The notes under the pieces: generated by a model
Databases searched by the model: none
What the model was told of the DNA's origin: nothing
What the model saw: the letters and a program-made list of their open reading frames with translations, nothing else
Shown: in pieces, positions 13,501 to 24,800 of the stretch
Numbering within the stretch: the first letter of the stretch is position 1
Layout: each line of letters begins with the position of its first letter
NCBI RefSeq assembly: GCF_945859705.1
Contig: NC_079136.1
Location: 110,628,028 to 110,692,027, forward strand
DNA length: 64,000 bases
Reading direction: 5' to 3'
Origin: Episyrphus balteatus
Lineage: Eukaryota; Arthropoda; Insecta; Diptera; Syrphidae
Position numbers and translations under genes: made by a program

Positions 13501-13979
13501 TTTTGAATGGCATTTTCAATATGTCAAATAAAATTCCCCATACCTATAATCACTACATTGTCAAAGATCTACCTCATGTTTTAGTTAAAAAAAAACCATT
13601 TATAACTGGGTTTTGAAATTTTCTAGAATTTTGTCAATACCATTCTCAAACTGACAATAAATTTATCTATCGATTTAAAAAAAATCAACTTTCTACAACG
13701 TCGCGTTTAGATAATATCCACTTTTTTTGTTTTACCCCTATTTACCCTATTAAATGATAGAATTTTTGTAAATCCTTCATTACATAGTATCCAACTTTAA
13801 GTTATTACCTATCTTTCAAATAAGCTATAGAAAATTTTTTTTATCTCCAATAGTTAATTTTTAGTTTTAAATTGAAATTTTTGCCGCACTGCTAAAAATT
13901 TCAAGTGAAACGGGAGAAAATGGCGTCACTTTTTCGTGGATGCTGCCATGGTTCATCGATTTAAAAGACGTTATCACAT

Positions 13980-14311
13980 CAAAAAATAAGGAAAGGCCTT
14001 TTTCAGTGCTCCAACATAGGAGATAGCGTTCATTTTTTAAGAGAAAGACTGTAGCTCTGTTGAATGGTTGAATTTTTTTTTTTTCATCCGAGAAAACAAT
14101 TCGGTGCAGTTCTGAGGATTGCTCTTCTATCGGCGACTGACTTGGATCGGTAGGTTCCACCTTTCATGTTTTTCCCGTACCCGGAGACATTCTTCAAAAA
14201 ACTGTTTATAACGGTATGGCTTCTTCCAAATTTGTCTGCAATTTTGCGTTTAGACAGTCCTGACTCTTTAAAAGCTTGCACTTTTCCACTTTCTTGTGAA
14301 CTTGAACCCAT
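13980..14311 (-). pseudogene. Tc1-like transposase remnant, N-terminal part
   Basis: From an ATG at 14311 the frame reads SQESGKVQAFKESGLSKRKI, then ADKFGRSHTVINSFL and RRAILRTA. This is the paired helix-turn-helix N-terminus typical of Tc1-family transposases, which binds the inverted repeats. It then meets a stop at 14084. In the next frame LHRIVFSDEKK follows at once, resembling the second catalytic Asp region (FSDE) that normally lies over 100 residues further on. So an internal deletion removed most of the catalytic domain, and the rest is frame-shifted and unrecognisable. It cannot make a working enzyme. Confidence 0.75.
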
Positions 14312-15434
14312 TTTTGTTTTTTTACGTCTAAAACTTTTCACTAATTCAAATTCCACCGAACTGAAAATAATGACCAATAGCAACCACAAATTGATTGCTT
14401 TGATATATTAAAAAAAAAAAAAATAATAAGTATTTTTTAACTAAGCCTACGTGAAATGTGTTTTCTTAATGAATGGTATTTACTAGAGTTTTTATTTTTC
14501 TAAGGGATAAAGCTGAACATTATGTCTTACAATTGTTGTTAGTTTGAAACAGGTGCTGCCATTCTGTCGGAAAAAACTCAACTCGAATTTTTGCAAAGCA
14601 CTGGACGCATTTAAGTGACCGGCAGTCGCAGTGTACATAACTTTTAATGAAATTATTTTAATTAACTAGTTTTGGCACGCACAAAGTTATTTTTAATTAA
14701 TATTAAAATATACCTAAACTAAGCAATTGCAAAGAGCAAATTGTAAACAAAATTTTTTAATAAAAAACTTCAAACTTTAAAGTTATACCTATTCCAAAAA
14801 GAAAAAAAAAAGAGCTTTGGAGTCTTGAATCTTCTTAATTTAATATCAAAAGAGTTTTTTTTTTAATATAATTTTCTTCTTACCTATAGAAAATTTTGTC
14901 AAGAGTTTTGACACTCATGATCCCCGATGTTTTGTCCTGTTTAGAGAAGTATATTTTTCATATAAATGAATAACAGAAATAACAGAAAAAGCGTTTCGTT
15001 TTTTTCCTGCTTTTATTTTTGAAAACCCTGAAACAGTGCTAATCCGCAACTTTACCACCGATTTCGGAAGATAAAAGTTGCTGAACCACGGTTTAAATAT
15101 TTGTACAACTGGCCCCAAGTGTCTAAGTCATTTTGTTGAAGGACTTTGGAAACAGGATCTATCAAACACAAAAATCGATACTAACATTTTTACATTCGTT
15201 TTGTTGATCTATGTAGATACAAAGGAAAAAAAAAATCACAAAGGCACATGTACAAAAAATGGTTATCATTATCAAAAAATGTTTAATACTCAATTTTTTG
15301 GGAGCCCCTATATCTCGGGGGCCCTGTTATGTGGATACAGCTGATACAGCGGTAGCTACGCCACTGTGACCACTATATAGCTTTTATTATCGCTTTAGTT
15401 TTTAATCACCTACAAAAAAAAAAAAAAAAAAATA

Positions 15435-15457
15435 GTACGCATACACCACAGTGACCC
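15435..15457 (+). repeat. Short motif after poly(A), shared with 46045-46023
   Basis: A run of A followed by a few bases and CGCATACACCACAGTGACCC. On the minus strand at 46063-46023 the same layout occurs: poly(A), then CGCATACGCCACAGTGACCC. A related CTACGCCACTGTGACCAC lies at about 15357. Possibly the end of a mobile element. Confidence 0.45.
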
Positions 15458-15507
15458 TTTCATTTTATAATTTAGAAAAAGTGAATCCACATCGGATTAG
15501 GTTAGAA

Positions 15508-15545
15508 TGTAATGTAATGTAATGTAATGTAATGTAATGTAATGT
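15508..15545. repeat. (AATGT)n microsatellite
   Basis: About seven perfect copies of the 5-bp unit AATGT. Confidence 0.95.
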
Positions 15546-16022
15546 TTTATCTGAGAGGAAAGAAAGAAATCTTAGCGATTTTCACCGATCCTAAGAAATT
15601 TCAAAATTTTATTTGCAGCCAAGAATTAATAATTGTGAGATACTGAATCACAGTTAGTGTTGTTGTTTTTTTTTTTTGACGTAATAACGTCTTATAAATA
15701 GATAAACCATGGTAGAATCCACGAAATAGTGACGTCATTTTCTCCCGTTCCGCCTGAAATTTTTAGCAATCAAAAATCTTTTATAACTTACTTGAAAAGT
15801 AGGGTAAATACGGGTAAAACAAAATTCCAAAAAAGTGTCTACTTTCTAAACTAGACGTTGTAAAAAATTAATTTTTTTTAATCGAAAGATAAATTTATTG
15901 TTAGGATGACAAAGGTCCTGGAAAAATTCAAGAAAATTTCAAAACCAAGACGTTTGACAAAGTGGTGATTTTAGGTAGGGGAATTTTTTATTGACAATTT
16001 GAAAAATGTCGTTCAAATTATA

Positions 16023-18373
16023 ATGAAAAAAAAATAGGGTTCCAATACGGATTTTTTTTAAGCCTCTGCGTTTTTGAAAAAACACCTACTTTTTAAGGGG
16101 TGTTTTTATGTGTTTTTTTGTTATTAACAATTTTTTGAAAATAAAAAATCTCAAACTTATTATTTCCCTAAGTTTTTTGGTCGTTTTTATTTGTATCTTT
16201 TTTCTTTAACAGATTGAAATTTATACCGTATATAATAAGTAGGACTTTATGGATATGTACAAAATTGCAATTAATTTCGTATTCACATTTTTGAGATAAC
16301 GTTATTTTTAACACATTATATCTTTTGATCTAGAACATACAAAATTTAACTTTGTTGAGCATTCTGGTAAAATTACCTTTCATCTGATATACCACGCTTG
16401 ATATATCATATAACGTACCAAAATTTTTGATAAGGTTGCCAACGGGATCGAAAATCTCAATATTTGTTTAAAACGAGATGATTAATAAGTTAAAATTCAG
16501 AACAAGCTGTTCCGATGCACGATTGTATGCCCATGCTTAAACTGCGCAAACAATTTTTTTTTCTATAAGAGTTAAACAAAATTCTATGAAAATTTTTGTT
16601 TTTGGATTTCGTGTGATACCTACGTTATTACAACGTTATTATACCGTTTTTTTTTTTTTTGTTTTTTTCTTTTCAAGACAAATAAATACTGGGATATGTT
16701 TTTAATGCAGCAAAAATGTGAGCTGGTATGGGATCGGGAGGCGGAAAAAAAGTCAAGTTACACATATTTATTGTGTTCTATCGTGAATGTGATTTGTGTG
16801 TAAAAGTAAGCTTGTGTCAAAATTAATAGAAATCAATTATAAACTGTGTTTTATTGAATAGATATTATTGATAAAAGTTACGAAAAATAATTGTGGCCAG
16901 GACTTTGATGCAAATAGGAACTCTTACGTGTAAGAATTTCACTATATGAAATGATGAAATGGGATGAAAACAATATTTTGGCCCTTGAGTTATTGAAAAA
17001 CTTCAAGATTCGTCAATTTTTTTTTAGCATTTACACTAATTTTAGAAAGAAAACATTTCCAACGTTGTATTGAATACTTGGTTCGTATTCTTTTTAAAAC
17101 CTTTAGAGCTGTTTTTTGAGAAAAGTAAGCTTTTTCAAAGCAGCTAGCTATATGGCAGCTTAGGCTAATTTCAATTTTAAGTTTCGTTCGTTCTGCATGA
17201 ATTTAGTTTTAAAGGAAAAAGAATATCAATTGAATCGAATATTTTCAAAACATTATATGAATGTGATATAAGTCCATGTAAAAGAAAAACGACTAAATTT
17301 ACTTTCAAACTAACCTTTAACCGTATCTCTTTCCAAATAAAACATTGCATCCATTAGATATGTGAAATACTTCACTTTATATTTTTACAGAAAATCTGTT
17401 AATCCGTTTGGTGAAAAAATTGTTATTTTTTGAAAAGTATGTAAAAGGTGACTAATACCACTTTCAAATATTACGTCTCATATATCCATTCACTCAAAAA
17501 AAAGTTGCTGACATAATATTTTTTGTATTTAACAATTAGTTTGAGCTTTACTGTAAAAGCAAATATTATCCTCGCTCATATATTAAAGTATTAATTAAGA
17601 TTCGAATTCATAAGAATTAATAAAATTATCCTTTTTGGCGGTTTAACAAAAAACATTCAAAATGGATTTATTATGCTCTGAAAATAATTGATTCAATTAG
17701 ATCAATAACTTATTTTGTCTACAACTGCCTCAGACAAACTTTTTATTTTTTTTAAATTTCTGAATAAAACTGTATTGTTCATAAATACATTCTTTATCCA
17801 TCTAGTCAGTCAAATCAGAGCCAGTCTACTAATCTACCTTCAATTAAAAACAATCAAAGCTATATTGGAAGAAACCACGTTGAGACGGATAGTGTCACAA
17901 CTCAAAAACACATATTTTTCAGGAGAAGTAAAATACAAAAATCAGATAGAGTCACGTCATTTAGTACCTTGTGAACTCGAACATCGACTTTATTCAAAAC
18001 AGACGCTTTTTGAGATGTGTAACTATGCATCTCAACGTGCGATATTTTTAGAGCCACTTCAGATAATCATTAAGCTTACCCTTATCATAAAAGTCCTTTT
18101 CATTAAATACTATTATTTTTTTTTTAAATTAAACATTAAATTTATTTTAAATTATTCAGAAAAAAAAATGAAATACATTATTTATTTAAGCGCATTTAAT
18201 AAGAAATCAGTCTTATAGTATTTTCCCCGAAGATATGATAGTGTGGATGCTTTATATTTTGGAACTTGATAGAAACACAAAAATCAGCTCGTTGTCAATA
18301 TATAGTAGGTAAAATCTGAAAATTAAGACGAAAAATACATATTTTACACTTTTGAAAATAAACTTTAACTCAC
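16023..18373. other. Downstream of the last visible Ddr exon; no kinase exon seen
   Basis: I looked on the minus strand for kinase landmarks (glycine loop, VAVK, HRDLA.RN, DFG, WM..E) in this stretch and did not recognise any. A 167-residue plus-strand open frame (17715-18218) is low-complexity Ile/Lys/Leu/Tyr and starts at a non-ATG codon; it is probably chance. Confidence 0.5.
18140..18190 (-). terminator. Candidate poly(A) signals downstream of the Ddr stop
   Basis: On the minus strand, AATAAA hexamers occur at 18186-18181 and 18146-18141, about 260-300 bp after the TAA that ends the last visible Ddr exon. They could end a short, kinase-less transcript. Such hexamers are common by chance in DNA this AT-rich, so this is only a candidate. 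Confidence 0.2.
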
Positions 18374-18802
18374 CTCTAAATTCTCCTCAGAATAGCCTAG
18401 ACGTTGCCTCCCAATCGAAATCCTTCCCGCAACAAATTGAAAATTATAGATTTTCCGGAAACTTCTTGAAATTGTAAATCCTTGAAGTTGGCTGGAAGTA
18501 TATTGACATCTCTGGTATCGTTGAGTTAGAATCAAGGGTTCCCGTTGGTGTGGAAAAGCCAGTAACATTGCCATTTCCCCCGATACTCCCATTGCCACTG
18601 CCATTCGAGATCGGTCGATAGATGGCAGTGGCTGCATAGTAGCTCTCGGTTGGTCGCGCCGGTACCGGTGGTGGCTTGGGGAATATATTATTCAAAGACT
18701 GCGGTGGTCGTGTGCGAACGTTCACATAACCGCCCGAAGTTTTTGGGATAAAATTTTGCATATGCGGTGCGATGTACTCTTGACAAACAGCATCGGATAC
18801 TT
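18374..18802 (-). CDS. Ddr: Ddr exon: juxtamembrane segment, ends in stop before kinase
   Basis: Acceptor TTTCCAG|AA at 18804-18803. Phase 1 joins it to the previous exon, giving EVSDAVCQEYIAPHMQNFIP, then GGYVNVRTRPP, a proline-rich PKPPPVPARP and ESYYAATAIYRPISNGSG. The (Y)YAAT.I motif is typical of insect and vertebrate DDR juxtamembrane regions. A Gly/Asn/Ser-rich linker follows, then YNFKKFPENL and an in-frame TAA at 18444-18446. In the family, F-P-x-x-L marks the entry to the kinase domain, so the stop falls exactly there. A strong donor GAG|GTGAGT (18374/18373) lies 70 bp downstream; another reading frame is open up to it. Either this is a kinase-less form whose 3' end starts here, or an indel in the sequence hides the true frame. 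I see no good donor upstream of the TAA. Confidence 0.75.
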
Positions 18803-21800
18803 CTGGAAATAAATTTCAACATTTGTTATCACAGGACATACAGTTTGAACAGTGCCTCCCTTTTTACCTGTGTAATCTGGCGCAATGTGATGATGTCGCA
18901 TGTCATTCATGGAGCATGCACTCGCAGCACTCGCAGCACTCGTGTACATGTTCACGTTAAAAGGCTCATGATACATGCTGTTCTTGTCCATGGAATCGCT
19001 GTCATCCATGCCGACCTGGTGTTCAGAAAAAAGACGGAGAGAGAAAGGACGACATGAAACACAATAACAATGAAATGCATACAATTAGGACTTCTCTTCA
19101 AATCAAGAGCGTTGATGTTGATGCAGAGGAAGGTTGTGAATTGCGAGTAGGTACTCAACCTACCCTCTAGCACTTTTGGGGCTAACTAACATCATTTCGC
19201 CCGAAAATTTGCATAAATATTCGATTGACCTACCTTCATGTTACTGCTTCCATGATGCATACGCTTAACCCCGCCAACGCTACCCAGCGCATCAGAATGG
19301 AAATTGTGTTGGAACACGTCCAAGACGTTGCTGCCACGGGCCGCTTTCCGTTTATTTCTGGCAATTATCAGGAGAATAACAGCCACCAGGAGCAGAATAA
19401 TTGTAGTCAACACGCCTATTATCACACCAACGAAGCCCTCTTCTGGTTCTTGGTCGATGGGTTTTGGTGCAATAACTGTTTTGTGGGGAAAAAAGCCATA
19501 AAAATACGATTTATTTTAATCTTTTCAATTTTTTCGTTTTTCTTGTGAACAATTTTCATAACTAGGACGGACAATATGAAGGAATATGTTGGTAATCGCT
19601 TTGAAGTAGGACAATTGGTTTTTGAGTTTTCTCTTACCTTTAGGTATATGATTGTCTTTGTCGTATTTTGATTGTGTGCCGTCGCGTTGATAGGGGATTT
19701 CTTGCGAAGGTGTTGTTTCAGGAATTTCTTCTTCGGTGAAATTTCCTATTACTGGAGCTGAAACAAAAAAAAAAAACACAAATTTAAGATTAAAAATAAA
19801 GTTACCCTGGTACTTTTTTTTATCATTAAGTTTAAACCTATAATGGTAGATAACTCTGACTATTTTTGTTAATACAAATAAATGAAATCTTTAGGTATTG
19901 GAACTACGTGAGAAGTTAGACCGATGGACTGATTCACCCTGGTTAATAGTAGTGGTATTAGTTAATTCTCGGAACAGATGCTTGGTTCAATGAAAAAGTG
20001 TGACTCATTCATAGGTTCCGCCTGTACCTGTTAGCAATGCCAGTGTCATTTCATCTTAAAAAACAAGTCATATCGTGGACACAAAGCCAAAACCACGAAT
20101 CTGCAACATTGTAGTTTTGAGAAAAACGGGTTCAAAGTTTTGAAAACTCTTGTAAACTGATGATAACTCGTGCAACGGATATATGTGTGGATCAGAATCA
20201 AAACCCATTTTTTCCACTGTTTTTTTATTTCGAATAAATCGAGAAAAACTTGTATCTCGTAAACGAAACATTTTTTAGTACTTTTTTAAATGCAGGATTG
20301 ATTCAATTAGGATTCCTTACAGTTGAAGTACAGAAATCGTGATCTGAGGCTTTATGTTTTAGAGCAATACCGAAAACAAAAATGTATAGAATGGATTTTG
20401 AAAATCACCTATGAATTTCAGACCAAAAGAAGAAAATATGGCATTAAAAAAACTTAATTAAGAACGAGAAAACTTTGTTTCCTTTTTTTTAACTACGCCT
20501 ACTTTCTGGAACAAATAAATTCAATCCTTAATGCCGAAAATGTTTGTTCTCAAAAATCCGTAAAAATATTCGGATATTCCCATCTGATCTCATTCCATAG
20601 ATAAAATGGTTTTTGAATTTCAAATTTATTTTAGAAATAATGTTTTAAATGGATATAATGGATTTTGATGCAAATAAATTTTTTTTTGGATATAATGGGT
20701 TTTGAAACAAAAACTCAAATGTTAATGGGTTTTGAAATTAACCACAGATTTTGTGGTCTGATTTCTATGGAATAAAATGTAATTAGGGAATCAAACTTGG
20801 GCGCAACGTATGTATTTGAATAATAGGAACAAAACCTCATACCTAAGTCATTTTTTTGAAAAGTGGATATAATGGGTTTTGATTCTGATCCACACATATA
20901 TGGTTTAGGTTGCTATGCAACAGATGGCTTGACGCAGTGGATTGAGAAACCGATAGCAAGTTCAATGACACGTTAAATTGAAAATGTTCAAAAATGCAGA
21001 TTCGCGGTTATGGCTTTGTGCCAATGATATAACATCAAGTCCAACTTAAGACAGCTTATACATAGTCAAGTCAGCAGTTCAAGATATTAAACCGTTGAAC
21101 GATATGTATTTTGCATTGGTGCAGAGTTCCAGTGTTCGAAACTCAAGATAGTTTTTAAGTAGGTAATATTTTTTTTTTACTTAAAATTAATTGTTGAATC
21201 AACTTGTTTTTATTCAAAGCACACAATCTGTTTTCTTATGAAGTAATAACGTAATTTAACAAACAATCAATCTTTTTTTTTTAATTTTGTTAAGCATTCT
21301 AAATTATTTGAGGAAAAAGAAAATCAATTTTTTTTATAATTTTTAGGAATAAAAAACTGTTTTCCCTGGGGTATTAGTGTAGTCGAACTGTATTCTTTTG
21401 ATTCTAAATAATAAGTGTTTATTTTTTTAGAATTCCAGGCAACTTTCAAAAAATAGTCGAAAATGTACAACCTTGGAGTGGACTTTTCAGTGTTTACAAT
21501 ACTTCTTTATTTGTATAACTGTCGATCAACAACGCGTATAAGTTTGCAGAAATCAACGGCTTAATCACATTGTTCATGCACCAGAATATCGTTAACTATA
21601 AATGACAAAACAAATCAGAAAAATAGAACGGTTGAAAGAAAGTACTTCACTAAGATCAAACCTTTATTTTCTGTAAATTCAACAAGTTTAATTTAATATT
21701 TTTAACTGGCTTTCTCCGGCTCCACTCGAAATTTTTTGTAAGCTTTTTATTTTCATTTCATAATGCATGGTCATGTCAAATCCACCCTCATTTTTATTTT

Positions 21801-24800
21801 ATTTCCATGAAAACCATCTCCAATTTTAATGGTTTAACTTTTATAAGTTCAAGTACAACAAAAAAAAAACTATCCCCATTACTAAGTACCTTCACCAAGA
21901 GTAGGTACTTCATTGCAAGTCATTGCCCGCATCAAAACCATCAACATTGCCCATGCATACAAATGCGCTTATTATATAAATATTTTTACTCAAGATAGTT
22001 CCCACAATGACGTGATTTATTCAATTATAAATAATTAGCTTAACTTGGTTTTATATTTTTTTGCTTGCTTGCTTGAATAATCAAAGTGGTGGCAGTTTTA
22101 TGATTTACATCAAGATGCTCTCCAAGTGAAAAGATTTTCTTACAAAGGTCAACCATACGGGCTCACACAGACTTCATTGTTTTATGATTTATCCCGTATA
22201 ATAAATATCTCACTGCGACTTCCTCCATTCAATATACAATACAAAAACATATTAACTTATCAGAAAAAAAAAATGAGAAAAAACTTACCCGACACAAAAG
22301 ATATTTCGCTCAGCATAATCCACCGCAATGCGAAATATAGTCGAACTCGTAAAAATCGTCCCAACCCATGATGCAATTTAATAGTGACATCTCTTGCATG
22401 ATCCAATACAGTGTCTGGCATATAAGAAAATAGTACTGGCTGTCCGGTATAGTGACGTCCGCCCATACTGAAGTAAACTTTCGCATGAACAAATACCTTA
22501 AAGAAGAAAGATAGATAAATGGATAAAAATTAGAACACAATTTAAATTATGTTTTCCCATACAGGGTGGTGTAGTTTTTAAAAGATACTATGATAAAATG
22601 AATCGAGATTTTATTTCTGCATAGAAAATTTTTATATTCTTACTGAGCCTTTTCCAAGAGAAATTAGACCCAATCCTGTAAAAAAGTTTCTGTTTAACAA
22701 GTTTTTATAAGTTTTTGGGGAAGTTTAATAGGTGCTTTACCGCTTTTCTCATTGAACAAACATTTTTTTGAATGGGTCTCCGGAAAAATTATCGAAAACT
22801 GTTCATCGAACTACAATTCTTTGAACACAATTCAACTTTGAATGACGAAGACGATTCGTCGCATGCCAGTTCGTCGAAAACAATTCTTTGCTATGCTTCA
22901 ACAACAGTAAATCGAAATACAATTCTGCGAGTAGCAATTTATCAAATGATAATTTGTTGCCCTCTTAAGGTATTAAAAATGTTTCAAATCACAGAATAGC
23001 AATTTTTGGGTTTTTGATTGAGAAAAAACTTCTTCAATTTGACATCAAAAACATCAACTTTTTACACTATCGAAAACGATAAGAAAATTTTTTTGCATGG
23101 AGCTTTTAATATTTGCTTAAAAACAAATTTGAGAACTGAATTTTTGTAAACAAAATTACTTAATTACATAAAATTTTGAAAAAAAAAATAGGTTGAAATT
23201 AAATTTTTAAATTTTGAGTTTGAAAAAAAAATTGGAAAACGATTCCGTAAAACAGTTTTATTCAAATGTAAAATAAAAGGAAAAGTTATTGGCTTTACAA
23301 AAAGATATAAGACGTTATTGTAATGGGAACCATTTTTTTCAATATTTTTTTTATTTTCTGAGACTGTTATTGGAAGAATTGTTTTTCGATTAGTTGTTTT
23401 CGATTAAATTGCTATTCGAAGAATTGTCATTCGAAAATTGCCATTAATTTGACGAATTGTCTTTCGAAGAATTGTCTTTGGATGAAGTGTTATTCGTTGA
23501 ATTGTTTTCGACGAATTGAAATTCTTGGAATTTTTGTTCGCTGAATTGTTTTTTTTTTGATGAAATGTGTTCGAAAATTATAATTCGACGAATTGTTTCC
23601 GATGAATTTTCGGCACATCTTTTTTTTTACCCTCTCATTTTTGTACATACATAATGCAATTCATCTACAGTTTAATAATTTACTGAACAGAAAATGTACA
23701 TGCATTTTGAGCTAACTAATTTTATTTGTAGGGTTAACACACCATGAGTAAAATTAGCAATGAAAAATAACCCATTAAGGTTAAAAATTGTTTTTTTTTT
23801 TTTTTTTTGATAATAATACCTAGATGACTAATTTCCTGAGATCTTAATATTTATTGCTTATCACCCTGTGTCTATTTGAGAACAGCAAAAAACGATAAAG
23901 TTTTGTGCTTTCTGACAAGGACATAGCCAACACATCATCCCTAACCCTACTTGAATTCCTATCACGTACGCGTCGGGAATATTGATTGAATCAACGAGCG
24001 ACACACGAGAAAAGTTTTAGCACAACTTTTGCTCCCAAGAAAGAGGTCGTCCTAGCATATTAGTCCTTGTCTAAGTAAAAAAAGGACCCTTATAGAGAGA
24101 GACCTGCTACACAGTTCACCATATACCAACTACTCCAGTCGTTTATTATTTATTAGAAAATTGATTCCCAGTGATTCGCAGTTTGATTAGTTAATTTACG
24201 TATCGGTAACGCTTGAATGCTTGGCCCATTGCTCTCGCTTTAATTCAATCAATATTCGAGTTTATAAATATAGGCCAGCACACACAGGCAGGACCATCCA
24301 TCCCATCCAGTAGGACGATGATGATGACGATGATGGCAAATGCCGGCTCTTGTGTAGTAAGTAAGAACTTTTAACGAGATTTTGATGTCTGGCAATAAAT
24401 AAGCTTGAATGGTTGAATGACCCATCAAAGTTCAGTGTTAGAAATGCCTGATGGGTGCTGGCAGAGGAACGGATAGAAATATTTTATATACAGGGTGTCC
24501 CAAAAGTAATGGATCAAACGAAATATGCTGATAGGTCAACTTAAGGGCTCTCAGAATTTGGTAACTTGTTCATCCCAAATCCTTACGGTTTTCGATTTAA
24601 TGCAGTTTTTATGAAATTTCGAAAAATGCCGACTTTGCATCATTATTTTGCTTCCTCCGCTCATAATTGATTTTTGTTTTTTACAATTCTTCCACTAAAA
24701 CGTTGCCTAATAATAGGAAATAATTAATTAATCAAAACATTTTTTATTTCATACGCCATTTTGCTGCAAATTAATTAACAGTTTCATGTTTTATAAAAAC

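Larger units (their letters stand above)
13501..16022. mobile_element. DNA element with long inverted arms and a Tc1-type remnant
   Basis: The arm 13501-13929 is matched in inverted orientation by 15729-16022. Shared blocks include GTGACGTCATTTTCTCCCGT (right) against the complement of GAAACGGGAGAAAATGGCGTCAC (left), TTTTGAAATTTTCT, and CAATAAATTTATC. The left arm has about 100 bp of extra sequence. Inside the left arm lies a minus-strand Tc1-like transposase remnant (14311-14084). The arms are clearly diverged, so the element is old. Confidence 0.7.

Noticed and set aside
17715..18218. 167-codon open frame on the plus strand
   Set aside because: Starts at a non-ATG codon and is Ile/Lys/Leu/Phe/Tyr-rich, as expected from AT-rich DNA; antisense to the region below Ddr.
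18319..18373. Possible 58-bp intron after the strong donor (acceptor TTTTCAG)
   Set aside because: The exon it would lead to has no kinase-like reading in any frame; it could only be a 3' untranslated intron, which I cannot support.
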